Origin: Micromonospora deserti
Lineage (GTDB): Bacteria; Actinomycetota; Actinomycetes; Mycobacteriales; Micromonosporaceae
Reading direction: 5' to 3'
Assembly (NCBI RefSeq): GCF_003236335.1
Contig: NZ_POUB01000011.1
Span: 1-60,197 of the forward strand
Length of the DNA stretch: 60,197 nucleotides
Part shown: positions 9,782 to 18,023 of the stretch, one piece after another
Layout: every line of letters begins with the position of its first letter
How positions within the stretch are numbered: position 1 is the stretch's first letter
Notes under the pieces: model-generated
What the model was told of the DNA's origin: nothing
What the model saw: the letters and a program-made list of their open reading frames with translations, nothing else
Database searches by the model: none
Position numbers and translations under genes: made by a program

Positions 9782-9857
9782 CCGCCCATTCTCACCGCCC
9801 GGTGCGACATCCTGGCCGGCCGGTACGTCCCGGCGGCGCCGCCGACCCGGCCGGCTC

Positions 9858-10265
9858 TCAGAGCAGCAGGAGGAAGCCGAGCAGCAGGGTGCCGGCGCTC
9901 AGGCTGACCCCACCGGCGACGGTGAGCCAGATCAGCATGTTGGGCCGGGTGTCCTGCGGGCGGGCCACCGAGAGGAAGAAGCCGAGCGGCATCAGGATCG
10001 GCGCGGCGACCAGCAGCGTGCGGATCAGCGCGCGGATGCCGTCCGAGGTTTCAGCCTGGTCGATGTAGGGCAGCAGGACCAGCGCGAGGATGACCAGTAC
10101 CCCGGCGTGGGCGTGCCCGGCGGTCCAGAGACCGCGGCGCACCGGGTTGTCGAGGTAGCCGGCCTTGCGCCGGGCGAGATGCGTGAGCAGGGTCAGCCCG
10201 CCGTACGCGATCGTGACCACCGTGATCAGCAGGATTCCGGCGGTGGTCAGGGTTGCCGAGGACAT
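9858..10265 (-). CDS. Small four-helix membrane protein, unrecognised
   Basis: A 135-residue protein with about four hydrophobic segments (TTAGILLITVVTIAYGGLTLL, AGVLVILALVLLPYI, LLVAAPILMPLGFFLSVA, WLTVAGGVSLSAGTLLLGFLLLL). The ATG is preferred over a GTG three codons earlier because GGAGG lies 8 nt upstream of it. I cannot assign a family with confidence; the pattern resembles small actinobacterial integral membrane proteins without known function. An inverted repeat overlapping a candidate promoter lies directly upstream. Confidence 0.7.
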   Translation of the reverse strand: MSSATLTTAGILLITVVTIAYGGLTLLTHLARRKAGYLDNPVRRGLWTAGHAHAGVLVILALVLLPYIDQAETSDGIRALIRTLLVAAPILMPLGFFLSVARPQDTRPNMLIWLTVAGGVSLSAGTLLLGFLLLL

Positions 10266-10280
10266 GGGCCACACCTCCGT

Positions 10281-10329
10281 CTAGTCGATGTCAAGATTGG
10301 CTCCGATCGAGAATCTTGTCAATAGCTAG
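10281..10329 (-). promoter_or_regulatory. Candidate promoter with overlapping inverted repeat
   Basis: Reading the minus strand, TTGACA (10322-10317) is followed 18 bp later by AATCTT as a weak -10. Both elements are embedded in an imperfect 18-bp-arm inverted repeat whose core arms CAAGATT/AATCTTG are exact and are separated by 13 bp. This looks like a repressor site covering the promoter of the small membrane-protein gene. The regulator is unknown. Confidence 0.35.
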
Positions 10330-10404
10330 ATTCGCCGGCGCCCCGGAAACCGCCGGGCGGCGTGAGCCCGTCGCACCGGCCTCCGGTTGCGGGGCATCGA
10401 TACC

Positions 10405-10927
10405 GTGCCGGACGTGGCCACGGGGACACTGATCTTCCTCATCATCGGCGGAGCGGGCGTCGCGGTGCTGGCGCTCGCCCTGCTCGGCACCGAAGTCCTC
10501 CACTTCGGTCACCCGGACGTGGACGGGCCGGTCCGGATCGAGGCGATCGCCGGGTTCACCGGGGCGTTCGGCTTCGGCGCCGCGATCGTCAACGAGCTGC
10601 TCGGTGGTCGTACGTCCGGCATGATCGCCGCCGCCGTGGCCGGCGGGGTCGTCGCGGCGGTGCCCACCGCGTGGGTCGCGGCCCGGCTCAGCCGGGCGGC
10701 CCGCGACATGCGCACCGACCCCCACCCCCACCCGCCACGACCTGGTCGGCGCGCTCGGCCTGGTGGTCAGCCCGGTGCCGGCCGGCGGCTACGGCGAGGT
10801 CCGGGTACGCGTCGCCGGCGCGCCGGTGAAGCTCAACGCCCGCGCCGACCACCCCATCCCGGTGGGTGCCCAGATCTTCGTGGTCGAGGCGCTCAGCGAA
10901 ACCAGCGTCCACGTCGAAACCTACTGA
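10405..10927 (+). CDS. NfeD-like/OB-fold membrane protein, disrupted by a +1 frameshift
   Basis: The N-terminal part (TLIFLIIGGAGVAVLALALLGTEVL, then a second hydrophobic pair) reads normally to RAARDMRTDP. The frame then breaks in the C-run at 10719-10729. Removing one C gives DPTPTRHDLVGALG followed by LVVSPVPAGGYGEVRVRV, a beta-rich NfeD-type C-terminal domain ending VEALSETSVHVETY and a stop. The repaired protein would have about 173 residues. Position immediately before a flotillin gene is the known YuaF-FloT arrangement, supporting the family call. Either a homopolymer sequencing error, a real mutation, or slippage explains the break. The start (GTG) is uncertain. Confidence 0.65.
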
Positions 10928-10956
10928 ACCCCCTTTCGCGCAGAGACGGATCCCAC

Positions 10957-12465
10957 ATGCCCCTTGTCATCGCCATCGGTGGCGCGGCTCTCCTCGTCCT
11001 CGTCCTCGTGTTCTTCGTGCTCTCCCGGATCAAGGTCGCCGGGCCGAACGAGGCGTTCATCGTGACCGGCCGCAAGGGCCGGACCACCCAGACCGCCGAC
11101 GGCGGGCGGTCCACCGACATGTCCGGCCAGAAGGTGGTGCTCGGCGCCTCGGTCTTCGTCCTGCCGGTGGTGCAGAAGCTCCAGTCGCTCGACCTGTCCA
11201 GCCGGCGGATCGACGTCGGCATCAAGGGCGCGGTGAGCAAGCAGGGCATCCGCACCGAGCTGCACGGCGTCGCGATCGTCAAGGTCGGCGGCACCGAGGA
11301 CGCGATCCGCGCCGCCGCCCAGCGCTTCCTGCACCAGCAGGACGAGATCGAGGACTTCACCCGGGAGGTGCTCGCGGGCGCGCTGCGCTCGATCGTCGGC
11401 CGGCTCACCGTCGAGGAGGTGATCCGCGACCGGGCCGCGTTCGCCAGTGCGGTGGCTGAGGAGGCCGAGCACTCGATGACCAACCAGGGCCTGGTGCTGG
11501 ACACCTTCCAGCTCCAGGACATCCTGGCCGAGGGCAGCTACCTGCAGGACCTCGGCCGGCCGGAGGCGGCCCGGGTGCTCAAGGACGCGGCGATCGCCGA
11601 GGCGCGGGCCCGGCAGCAGGCCGAGCAGGAACGGCTGCTCGCCGAGGAGGCGATCGCCGAGGCCAACCGCAACCTGTCGCTCAAGCAGGCCGCGATCCAG
11701 GCGGAGATCGACGCGGCGAAGGCGAAGTCGGCCGCGGCCGGGCCGCTCGCCCAGGCCGAGCGGGACCAGGCGATCCTCTCCGAGCAGCAGAAGGTGGCCG
11801 AGCGCAACGCGGAGCTCAAGCAGCGCCAGCTCGACACCGAGGTACGCAAGCCGGCCGACGCGGCCCGCTACAAGGTGGAGCAGGAGGCCGAGGCCGCCCG
11901 TAACGCGGCGGTGCTCAGCGCCGACGCCCAGCGGCAGGCCGTCATCGCCGCCGCCCAGGCCGCCGCCGAGCAGGCCCGGCTCACCGGTGAGGGGGAGCGG
12001 GCCCGCCGGGCCGCGCTGGCCGAGGCGAACGCGATCGAGGGTGCCAAGGAGGGTGAGGCCGAGCAGCGCCGCCGCAGCGCGATCGCCGAGGCGGTCGAGC
12101 GGGAGGGTCAGGCCGAGGCCGCGGCCATCCTGGCCCGGGGGCAGGCCGAGGCGGAGGCGATGGCCCGCAAGGCCGAGGCGTTCGCCGCGTACGGCGAGGC
12201 GGCCGTGCTGGACCTGCTGGTCAAGGTGCTGCCGCAGGTGGTCGAGGCGGCCAGCGCCCCGATCGGCGCGATCGACAAGATGACGGTGATCTCCACCGAC
12301 GGCGCGTCGTCGCTGACGAAGTCGGTGGCCGGCAACGTGGCCCAGGGGCTCCAGCTCGGCAGCGACCTGACCGGGATCGACCTGGCCGGCCTGCTCGCCC
12401 GGCTCGGCGCCGGCTCGGCGGCGAACGGCAGGCCGCAGGTGCCGGACGCGGTCGAGGCACGCTGA
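10957..12465 (+). CDS. Flotillin / SPFH-domain membrane scaffold protein
   Basis: A 502-residue protein starting MPLVIAIGGAALLVLVLVFF, a single N-terminal membrane anchor, followed by an SPFH/band-7 domain (about 30-210: GPNEAFIVTGRKG, SRRIDVGIKGAVSKQG, ILAEGSYLQDLGRPEA). A long Ala/Glu-rich coiled coil (about 210-410) with repeated AEA and QAE units and a globular tail follow. Flotillins organise membrane microdomains and are often paired with NfeD proteins, as here. The own ATG is used; an apparent continuous frame with the upstream gene is an artefact of the frameshift there. Confidence 0.9.
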   Translation: MPLVIAIGGAALLVLVLVFFVLSRIKVAGPNEAFIVTGRKGRTTQTADGGRSTDMSGQKVVLGASVFVLPVVQKLQSLDLSSRRIDVGIKGAVSKQGIRTELHGVAIVKVGGTEDAIRAAAQRFLHQQDEIEDFTREVLAGALRSIVGRLTVEEVIRDRAAFASAVAEEAEHSMTNQGLVLDTFQLQDILAEGSYLQDLGRPEAARVLKDAAIAEARARQQAEQERLLAEEAIAEANRNLSLKQAAIQAEIDAAKAKSAAAGPLAQAERDQAILSEQQKVAERNAELKQRQLDTEVRKPADAARYKVEQEAEAARNAAVLSADAQRQAVIAAAQAAAEQARLTGEGERARRAALAEANAIEGAKEGEAEQRRRSAIAEAVEREGQAEAAAILARGQAEAEAMARKAEAFAAYGEAAVLDLLVKVLPQVVEAASAPIGAIDKMTVISTDGASSLTKSVAGNVAQGLQLGSDLTGIDLAGLLARLGAGSAANGRPQVPDAVEAR

Positions 12466-12468
12466 CCG

Positions 12469-12514
12469 GCGACCGGGTGCCGCTCCCCGCACGGGGGCGG
12501 TGCCCGGCGGTCGC
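12469..12514. terminator. Imperfect hairpin between flotillin and CCA-enzyme genes
   Basis: GCGACC and GGGTGCCGC on the left pair with complementary blocks on the right around CCCCGCACGGGG, giving a bulged stem between two convergent genes. The position suits a bidirectional terminator. Confidence 0.45.
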
Positions 12515-12580
12515 GCTGGACCTCCGGTTGCCGAATTGGGGCCGGGCCGCCGGCTCTGCCCCGCGCGGCGGGGCGCCGGG

Positions 12581-14041
12581 CTACTCGACGACGCCCTGCT
12601 CGCGCGCCCAGCGCAGCAGCTCGGCCTCGGCCTCGTCGCGGTCCAGCGGGCCGCGCTCCAGGCGCAACTCCTTGAGGTGCTTCCAGGCCCGCCCGACCAC
12701 CGGCCCCGGCGGTACGCCGAGCAGCTCCATGATGGCGTTGCCGTCCAGGTCGGGCCGGACCCGGGCCAGGTCCTCCTCGGCGGCGATCCGGGCGATCCGC
12801 TCCTCCAGCGCGTCGTAGTCGGCCGCGAGCTGGGCCGCCTTGCGCCGGTTGCGGGTGGTGCAGTCCGAGCGGGTGAGCTTGTGCAGCCGGGGCAGCAGGT
12901 CACCGGCGTCGGCCACGTAGCGGCGTACCGCGGAGTCGGTCCACTCGCCCCGGCCGTAGCCGTAGAACCGCAGGTGCAGCGCGACCAACGCGGTGACCTT
13001 GGCGGTCACCTCCTTCGGGTAGCGCAGCGCCTTCATCCGGGCCTTGGTCAATCGCGCGCCCACCACCTCGTGGTGGTGGAAGCTGACCCGGCCGTCCGGG
13101 CCGACCGCCTTGGTCGCCGGCTTGCCGATGTCGTGCATCAGGGCGGCCATCCGGAGGACGAAGTCGCAGCCGTCCTCCTCGAAGCGGAGCGCGTTGCTGA
13201 CCACGGTGAGGGTGTGCTCGTAGACGTCCTTGTGCTGGGCGTGCTCGTCGATCTCCAGCTTGAGCCCGGTCAGCTCCGGTAGAAAGCGCTCGGCCAGCCC
13301 GGTGTCCACCAGCAGCCGGAGCCCGGTCACCGGGTCGGCGCCGCAGAGCAGCTTGGTGAACTCGTCGCGGATCCGCTCGGCGGTGATCCGGTCCAGGTCG
13401 GCGGCCATCCGGGTCATCGCCGTGTGCGCGTCCGCGTGCACCGCGAAGCGCAGCTGCGCGGCGAACCGGGCGGCGCGCAGCATCCGCAGCGGGTCGTCGC
13501 GGAACGACTCGTGGGGCGGGGCGGGGGTACGGATGATCTTCGCCGCGAGGTCGTCCAACCCGCCGTGCGGGTCGGTGAACCGGTGCTCGGGCAGGCTCAC
13601 CGCCATCGCGTTGATGGTGAAGTCCCGCCGTTTCAGGTCCTCGGTGAGGCTGGTGCCGTACCGCACCACCGGGTTCCGGCTGATCTGGTCGTACACCTCT
13701 GCCCGGAAGGTGGTGACCTCCAGGCGCAGACCGTCACGCTGAACCCCGATGGTGCCGAACTCCCGACCGGTCTCCCAGATCGACTCGGCCCAGCCGCGGA
13801 CGATGCGCAGCGTCTGGTCCGGGTGCGCGTCGGTGCAGAAGTCGAGATCCTCGCCGAGCCGGCCGAGCAGGGCGTCCCGGACCGAACCACCCACCAGGTG
13901 CAGCTCGTGACCGGCCCGCGCGAACCGGCGACCGAGCTCGTCGGCCACCGGGGAGACCCGGAGCAGTTCGGCGACGGCGTTGCGCTGCGCGGCGGTGAGG
14001 TCGCGGCGATCGGCGGCGTGGGGAGCGGAGGCTTCGGACAT
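12581..14041 (-). CDS. CCA tRNA nucleotidyltransferase
   Basis: Adds or repairs the 3' CCA end of tRNAs. The 486-residue protein has the nucleotidyltransferase signature GGSVRDALLG at residues 51-60 followed by the catalytic DLD at 65-67, the RRDFTINAMA motif, and an added HD phosphohydrolase domain with HDIGKPATK at about residue 303, a combination typical of actinobacterial enzymes (Rv3907c, annotated pcnA). Both metal-binding sites look intact. The two tRNA genes later in this window lack an encoded CCA where checked, consistent with a need for this enzyme. It is divergent from murJ. Confidence 0.95.
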   Translation of the reverse strand: MSEASAPHAADRRDLTAAQRNAVAELLRVSPVADELGRRFARAGHELHLVGGSVRDALLGRLGEDLDFCTDAHPDQTLRIVRGWAESIWETGREFGTIGVQRDGLRLEVTTFRAEVYDQISRNPVVRYGTSLTEDLKRRDFTINAMAVSLPEHRFTDPHGGLDDLAAKIIRTPAPPHESFRDDPLRMLRAARFAAQLRFAVHADAHTAMTRMAADLDRITAERIRDEFTKLLCGADPVTGLRLLVDTGLAERFLPELTGLKLEIDEHAQHKDVYEHTLTVVSNALRFEEDGCDFVLRMAALMHDIGKPATKAVGPDGRVSFHHHEVVGARLTKARMKALRYPKEVTAKVTALVALHLRFYGYGRGEWTDSAVRRYVADAGDLLPRLHKLTRSDCTTRNRRKAAQLAADYDALEERIARIAAEEDLARVRPDLDGNAIMELLGVPPGPVVGRAWKHLKELRLERGPLDRDEAEAELLRWAREQGVVE

Positions 14042-14171
14042 GGGATCGCCAGCCTATCGGGCCGGGCCCGCATCCAGTCCGCCGGGCGCGGGTAACGGGT
14101 GACGGTTGACTAAGGTCTTCCTCGTGCGGGGCCGGGATCCCGGCTCCGACGTACCCCATGGAGGCGAGAAG

Positions 14172-15926
14172 ATGGGCGGCGGCCTCTACCGCAGCGCGAA
14201 CGCCGCGCAGGGCGGCCCGCCCGGCGGCGACCGGTCGTCGGACGGCGCCACCTTCATCTCCGCCGAGCCGCTCAACCAGCCGGCGATGGAGTCGGTCGCG
14301 CCGCCGCCGGAGCAGGTGGGCGAGGGCAGCGCCGCGGCAAACAGCGCGGTGATGGCGATCGGCAGCCTGGTCAGCCGGGGTACGGGGTTCCTGCGGACGC
14401 TGGTGCTCACCGCCGCGCTCGGCGGCGCGCTGGTCGGCGACGCGTACACCACCGCGCAGATCCTGCCCGGGATGGTCTACGAGTTCCTGCTCGGCGGCAT
14501 CCTGACCAGCGTGCTGATCCCGGTGCTGGTGCGCCGGCGCAAGGCCGACGCCGACGGCGGCCAGGCGTACGCCCAGCGGCTGCTCACCCTCGCGGTGCTC
14601 ACCCTGGCCGCGGCCGCGCTGCTCGCGGTTCTCTCAGCCTCCGGGCTGACCTGGCTGTACGCCAGCGACGAGTCCGACGGCAGCTACCGGGAACTGGTCA
14701 CCAGGCTGTCGTACCTGATGCTGCCGATGATCTTCTTCACCGGCCTCAGCGCGTTGATCAGCGCGGTGCTCAACACCCGGGGGCACTTCGCCGCCCCGAT
14801 GTGGGCGCCGATCCTGAACAACGTCGTGGTGATCGCGACCGCCGGGCTCTACATCGCGATCTTCGGCGCGGAGATCATCCGGCCGGAGGAGATGACCACC
14901 GGACGGATCCTCCTGATCGGCGGCGGCACCCTGCTCGGCGTGGCGATCCAGGCCGCCGGCCTGCTGCCGGCCCTGCGCAAGGTCGGCTACCGGTGGAAGC
15001 TGCGGTTCGACTTCCGGTCGCTCGGCCTGCGCGAGCTGGGCCGGCTCGGCGCCTGGATGTTCTGCTACGTCGCGGTCAGCCAGATCGGCCTGATCGTCCT
15101 GTTCAACCTGCTCAACCGGGCCGGTCGGAACAACGCGGCCGGCCCGCTGATCTACAACAACGTCTTCCTGCTGTTGATGATGGCGCACGGCATCATCGCC
15201 GTTTCGATCATCACCGCGCTGATGCCCCGGATGAGCGCGGCCGCCGCCGACGGCCGGTACGCCGACCTCGCCGCCGACCTGTCCCGGGGCACCCGGACCG
15301 TGTCGGCGGTGCTCGCCCCGATCGCGGTCTGCTACGCCGTGCTGGCCGGCCCGCTCGCCGTGGTGCTGTTCCGCTACGGCGCGTTCAACGACGAGAACGC
15401 AGCCGCCACCTCGCTGGTGCTGCTGGTCGCCGCGCTCGCCCTGGTGCCCTTCGCGGTCAGCCAGCTCTTCACCTTCGCCTTCTACGCGCTGCCGGACACC
15501 CGCACCCCGGCGCTGATCAACATCCCGGTGGTGGCGCTTCGCATCGGCGTGCAGATCGTGCTCTTCGCCGCCTTCTTGCCGAGCTTCGCGGCGGCCGGAA
15601 TGATGATCGGCAACGGCGTGTCGTACCTGGCCGCCGCGGTCGCCTCCGCCTGGCTGCTCCGGCCCCGGATCGGCCGGATCGGGCTGGGCACGATCATGCG
15701 GACCCTCGGCCGGGTCGCGGTGGCCGCGCTCGGCGCCGCCCTCGCCGGACTGCTGGTGGTCGCGCTGCTGCCCGGCGGCGACACGCCGAGCCGGGGGGCC
15801 GCCGTCGTCCAGTTGGTGATCGGCGGCGGGGTGATCCTCGGGACCTACCTCGGGCTGGCCACCGTGCTGCGGATCGGGGAGATCACCGAGGTGGTCGGCA
15901 TGGTCCGCCGACGGCTCGGCCGCTGA
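14172..15926 (+). CDS. murJ: Lipid II flippase MurJ (MviN)
   Basis: A 584-residue MOP-superfamily integral membrane protein with about fourteen helices. It moves lipid II across the membrane for peptidoglycan synthesis. The core carries family sequences SAVMAIGSLVSRGTGFLRT, LLGGILTSVLIPVLV and FYALPDTRTPALINIPVVALR. The ATG is chosen for a GGAGG 7 nt upstream. An approximately 60-residue hydrophilic N-terminal extension precedes helix 1. In M. tuberculosis the protein is fused to a pseudokinase and an extracellular domain; here those form the separate next gene. It starts a probable murJ-pseudokinase-sigM block. Confidence 0.95.
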   Translation: MGGGLYRSANAAQGGPPGGDRSSDGATFISAEPLNQPAMESVAPPPEQVGEGSAAANSAVMAIGSLVSRGTGFLRTLVLTAALGGALVGDAYTTAQILPGMVYEFLLGGILTSVLIPVLVRRRKADADGGQAYAQRLLTLAVLTLAAAALLAVLSASGLTWLYASDESDGSYRELVTRLSYLMLPMIFFTGLSALISAVLNTRGHFAAPMWAPILNNVVVIATAGLYIAIFGAEIIRPEEMTTGRILLIGGGTLLGVAIQAAGLLPALRKVGYRWKLRFDFRSLGLRELGRLGAWMFCYVAVSQIGLIVLFNLLNRAGRNNAAGPLIYNNVFLLLMMAHGIIAVSIITALMPRMSAAAADGRYADLAADLSRGTRTVSAVLAPIAVCYAVLAGPLAVVLFRYGAFNDENAAATSLVLLVAALALVPFAVSQLFTFAFYALPDTRTPALINIPVVALRIGVQIVLFAAFLPSFAAAGMMIGNGVSYLAAAVASAWLLRPRIGRIGLGTIMRTLGRVAVAALGAALAGLLVVALLPGGDTPSRGAAVVQLVIGGGVILGTYLGLATVLRIGEITEVVGMVRRRLGR

Positions 15927-16375
15927 CCGTGCCGTCGGCGACCCGCGGACGGTCTGCACGCTGAGTGAACGAGGATCACCAGGCTGGGGATGCGGCTGTG
16001 GATAACTCCGCGATTCACCGCTCAGCCACCGGATCATCCTGTGGATAACCGGCCGTACGGCTGAGCATGGCGAGCCCTTCGGCGGGAACCCCGGCAGCGT
16101 CGGCGCCGCCGGCGCGAACACCGGCCCGGCCCCTCCGACGACCCCTTGCGGTCAACCCTTAGATTGGCTAGTACATGTGCCAGCATCGTGGCTGACATCG
16201 GGCGTAACCGGACGAGTACATCGACAGCCGGCACCACCTGCCGGGTACGGCGCGAAGATGACATGTCGGGGAGACGGCCAACCCGGGTAAGGTCGCTGTC
16301 GACGGGTACGTCCGGCGTCGGCGCCCCGCGTCGACACGACCGGCCGGTTCCTTGGAATGCAGAGCGGGAAGCCAC
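15927..16375 (+). promoter_or_regulatory. murJ-pseudokinase spacer with two DnaA boxes and a candidate promoter
   Basis: This 449-bp spacer holds no convincing gene. It contains two exact TGTGGATAA 9-mers at 15997-16005 and 16040-16048, in the same orientation and 43 bp apart, which match the DnaA-box consensus (complement TTATCCACA). A candidate promoter TTGCGG-17 bp-TAGTAC lies at 16146-16174 and would serve the pseudokinase gene. Confidence 0.45.
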
Positions 16376-17980
16376 ATGCCCAGCAGCGCGGGTCCATCGA
16401 TCGACACGATCACCGAGGGAGGACGGGTGACCCAGGTCGGCGAGGGTCAGGAGGCGGACGAGAGCGCTCCGCCGGTCATGACCTTCGGTGCTCCCACGGC
16501 CGGTGAGATCCTCGCCGAGCGGTACGAGCTGGTCGAGCACATCAACAACGACAGCGCGGGCCGACTGGTCTGGCGCGGGGTCGACGTGGTGCTGCGCCGT
16601 CCCGTCGCGGTCGTGCTGCGCTACCCGGGTGGCGACTCCGCCACCGAGATGCTCCAGGCCGCAGTCGCGGCCAGCCGGGTCATCCACCCCAACCTGGTCG
16701 GGGTCTACGACGCGATCGACGAGGCCGATCGGGCGTATGTGGTCCGCGAGTGGGTCGACGGGCGGTCCCTGCGCGAACTGGTCGCCGAGGGCTCGCTCGA
16801 CCCCGCCCGGGCCACCTCGATCGGCAACGCCGTAGCCAGCGCCCTCGCCGCAGTGCACGCCACCGACATGGTGCACGGCAACGTCCACCCCGGCACCGTC
16901 ATGATCAGCGATGACGGCCGGGTGGTGCTGGCCGACGCGCGTACCGACGGCGCGGACAGCCAGGAGAGCGACATCCGGGCGGTCGGCGGGATCCTCTACT
17001 TCGCGCTGACCGGGCACTGGCCGCACACCGAGGTGCCGCTGCGCGGCGCCACCGCCGGCCACGGCCGGGCCGCCATCCCCGACGCGGTCCGCGACGCGGG
17101 CGGGGCCATCGCCGCTCCCCGGCAGGTCCGGGCCGGCGTGCCGGCGTACCTCGACGACCTCACCATGGACCTGCTCGACATCGAGATCGCGCCGCCCACG
17201 TCGGACGTGCTCGCCGCGGAGCTGGCCCGGCTGGACGTGCCGGCCGACGAGCAGTACCTGGACAGCAGCGGCCCGCTGCGCTTCACCGCCGACACCGACG
17301 ACGAGCCGTCCCCGCTGGCCGCCGCCGGCGGTCGCAAGGTCGCCATCGGCATCGCCGGACTGCTGGCGGTCGCCCTGGTCGGCCTGCTGATCGGGATCAG
17401 CGCGCTGGGCGGTGACGACGAGGGCCCGCAGACCAACCCGGTCGCCGCTCCCAGTTCGAACGCCCACGGCGGCGACGCCACGCAGGCCGCCGCCACCGTG
17501 GGCCCGATCAAGATCAGCAGGGCCCAGATCATCGACCCGGAGGGCGACCGGACCGAGGTCAAGAACGCCGACAAGGTGTTCGACGGCAACGAGGACGAGG
17601 GTTGGGAGACGCAGACCTACCGGCGGTCCCCCAACTTCGGCAACCTCAAGGAGGGCATGGGAGTCTGGATCGACCTCGGCGGCGAGCACACCGTGAAGTC
17701 GGTACAGGTTCTCCTCTCCGCCCAGGGCGCTTCCGCCCAGCTCTTCGCCGGTATCGCTGAGCACCCTTCGTCGGCCGCCGGGGACAGCCAGCTCGTCGCG
17801 GACTACCGGAAGACGCCGGTTGGCCGGGCGTTCGAGGAGCACGACGGCACGACCATGACCTTCGACGGCTTCAACGCCGATCGGAAGTACCGCTACCTGC
17901 TCTTCTGGATCACCCAGCTGCCCAGCAGCGATGGCGGCTACAAGCTCGGCGTGCAGGAGATCAAGGTTCAGGGGTCGTGA
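16376..17980 (+). CDS. Membrane pseudokinase with extracellular discoidin-like domain (MviN C-terminal homologue)
   Basis: A 534-residue protein: kinase-like domain (about 45-285), one transmembrane helix (about 321-342), and a secreted beta-rich domain resembling F5/8-type C-termini (VWIDLGGEHTVKSVQVL). The kinase looks dead: the HRDLKPEN region reads HGNVHPGTV (167-175), replacing the catalytic Asp, Lys and Asn, and the beta-3 segment VAVVLR lacks the usual Lys. In M. tuberculosis the homologous domain is part of MviN and, when phosphorylated, recruits the FHA protein FhaA to regulate cell-wall synthesis. A similar role beside MurJ is inferred. A GTG at 16427 behind GGGAGG is an alternative start. 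Confidence 0.85.
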   Translation: MPSSAGPSIDTITEGGRVTQVGEGQEADESAPPVMTFGAPTAGEILAERYELVEHINNDSAGRLVWRGVDVVLRRPVAVVLRYPGGDSATEMLQAAVAASRVIHPNLVGVYDAIDEADRAYVVREWVDGRSLRELVAEGSLDPARATSIGNAVASALAAVHATDMVHGNVHPGTVMISDDGRVVLADARTDGADSQESDIRAVGGILYFALTGHWPHTEVPLRGATAGHGRAAIPDAVRDAGGAIAAPRQVRAGVPAYLDDLTMDLLDIEIAPPTSDVLAAELARLDVPADEQYLDSSGPLRFTADTDDEPSPLAAAGGRKVAIGIAGLLAVALVGLLIGISALGGDDEGPQTNPVAAPSSNAHGGDATQAAATVGPIKISRAQIIDPEGDRTEVKNADKVFDGNEDEGWETQTYRRSPNFGNLKEGMGVWIDLGGEHTVKSVQVLLSAQGASAQLFAGIAEHPSSAAGDSQLVADYRKTPVGRAFEEHDGTTMTFDGFNADRKYRYLLFWITQLPSSDGGYKLGVQEIKVQGS

Positions 17981-18023
17981 GCCGGCCGCCGCACCCCGGG
18001 CACCGCCTCCGCCGGACGTGGTG

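Noticed and set aside
10387..12465. Continuous frame suggesting an NfeD-flotillin fusion of 692 residues
   Set aside because: Residues between about 115 and 190 are out-of-frame Arg/Pro/Gly-rich sequence; the true NfeD end is read in the next frame and the flotillin has its own ATG.
12581..14171. Expected NUDIX hydrolase gene between the CCA enzyme and MurJ
   Set aside because: Mycobacteria have mutT4 and Rv3909 here, but only a 130-bp divergent spacer is present, so no such gene is called.
16146..16430. Short frames in the murJ-pseudokinase spacer
   Set aside because: No ribosome site, no domain, and both strands are equally open; the region is better explained as regulatory DNA.
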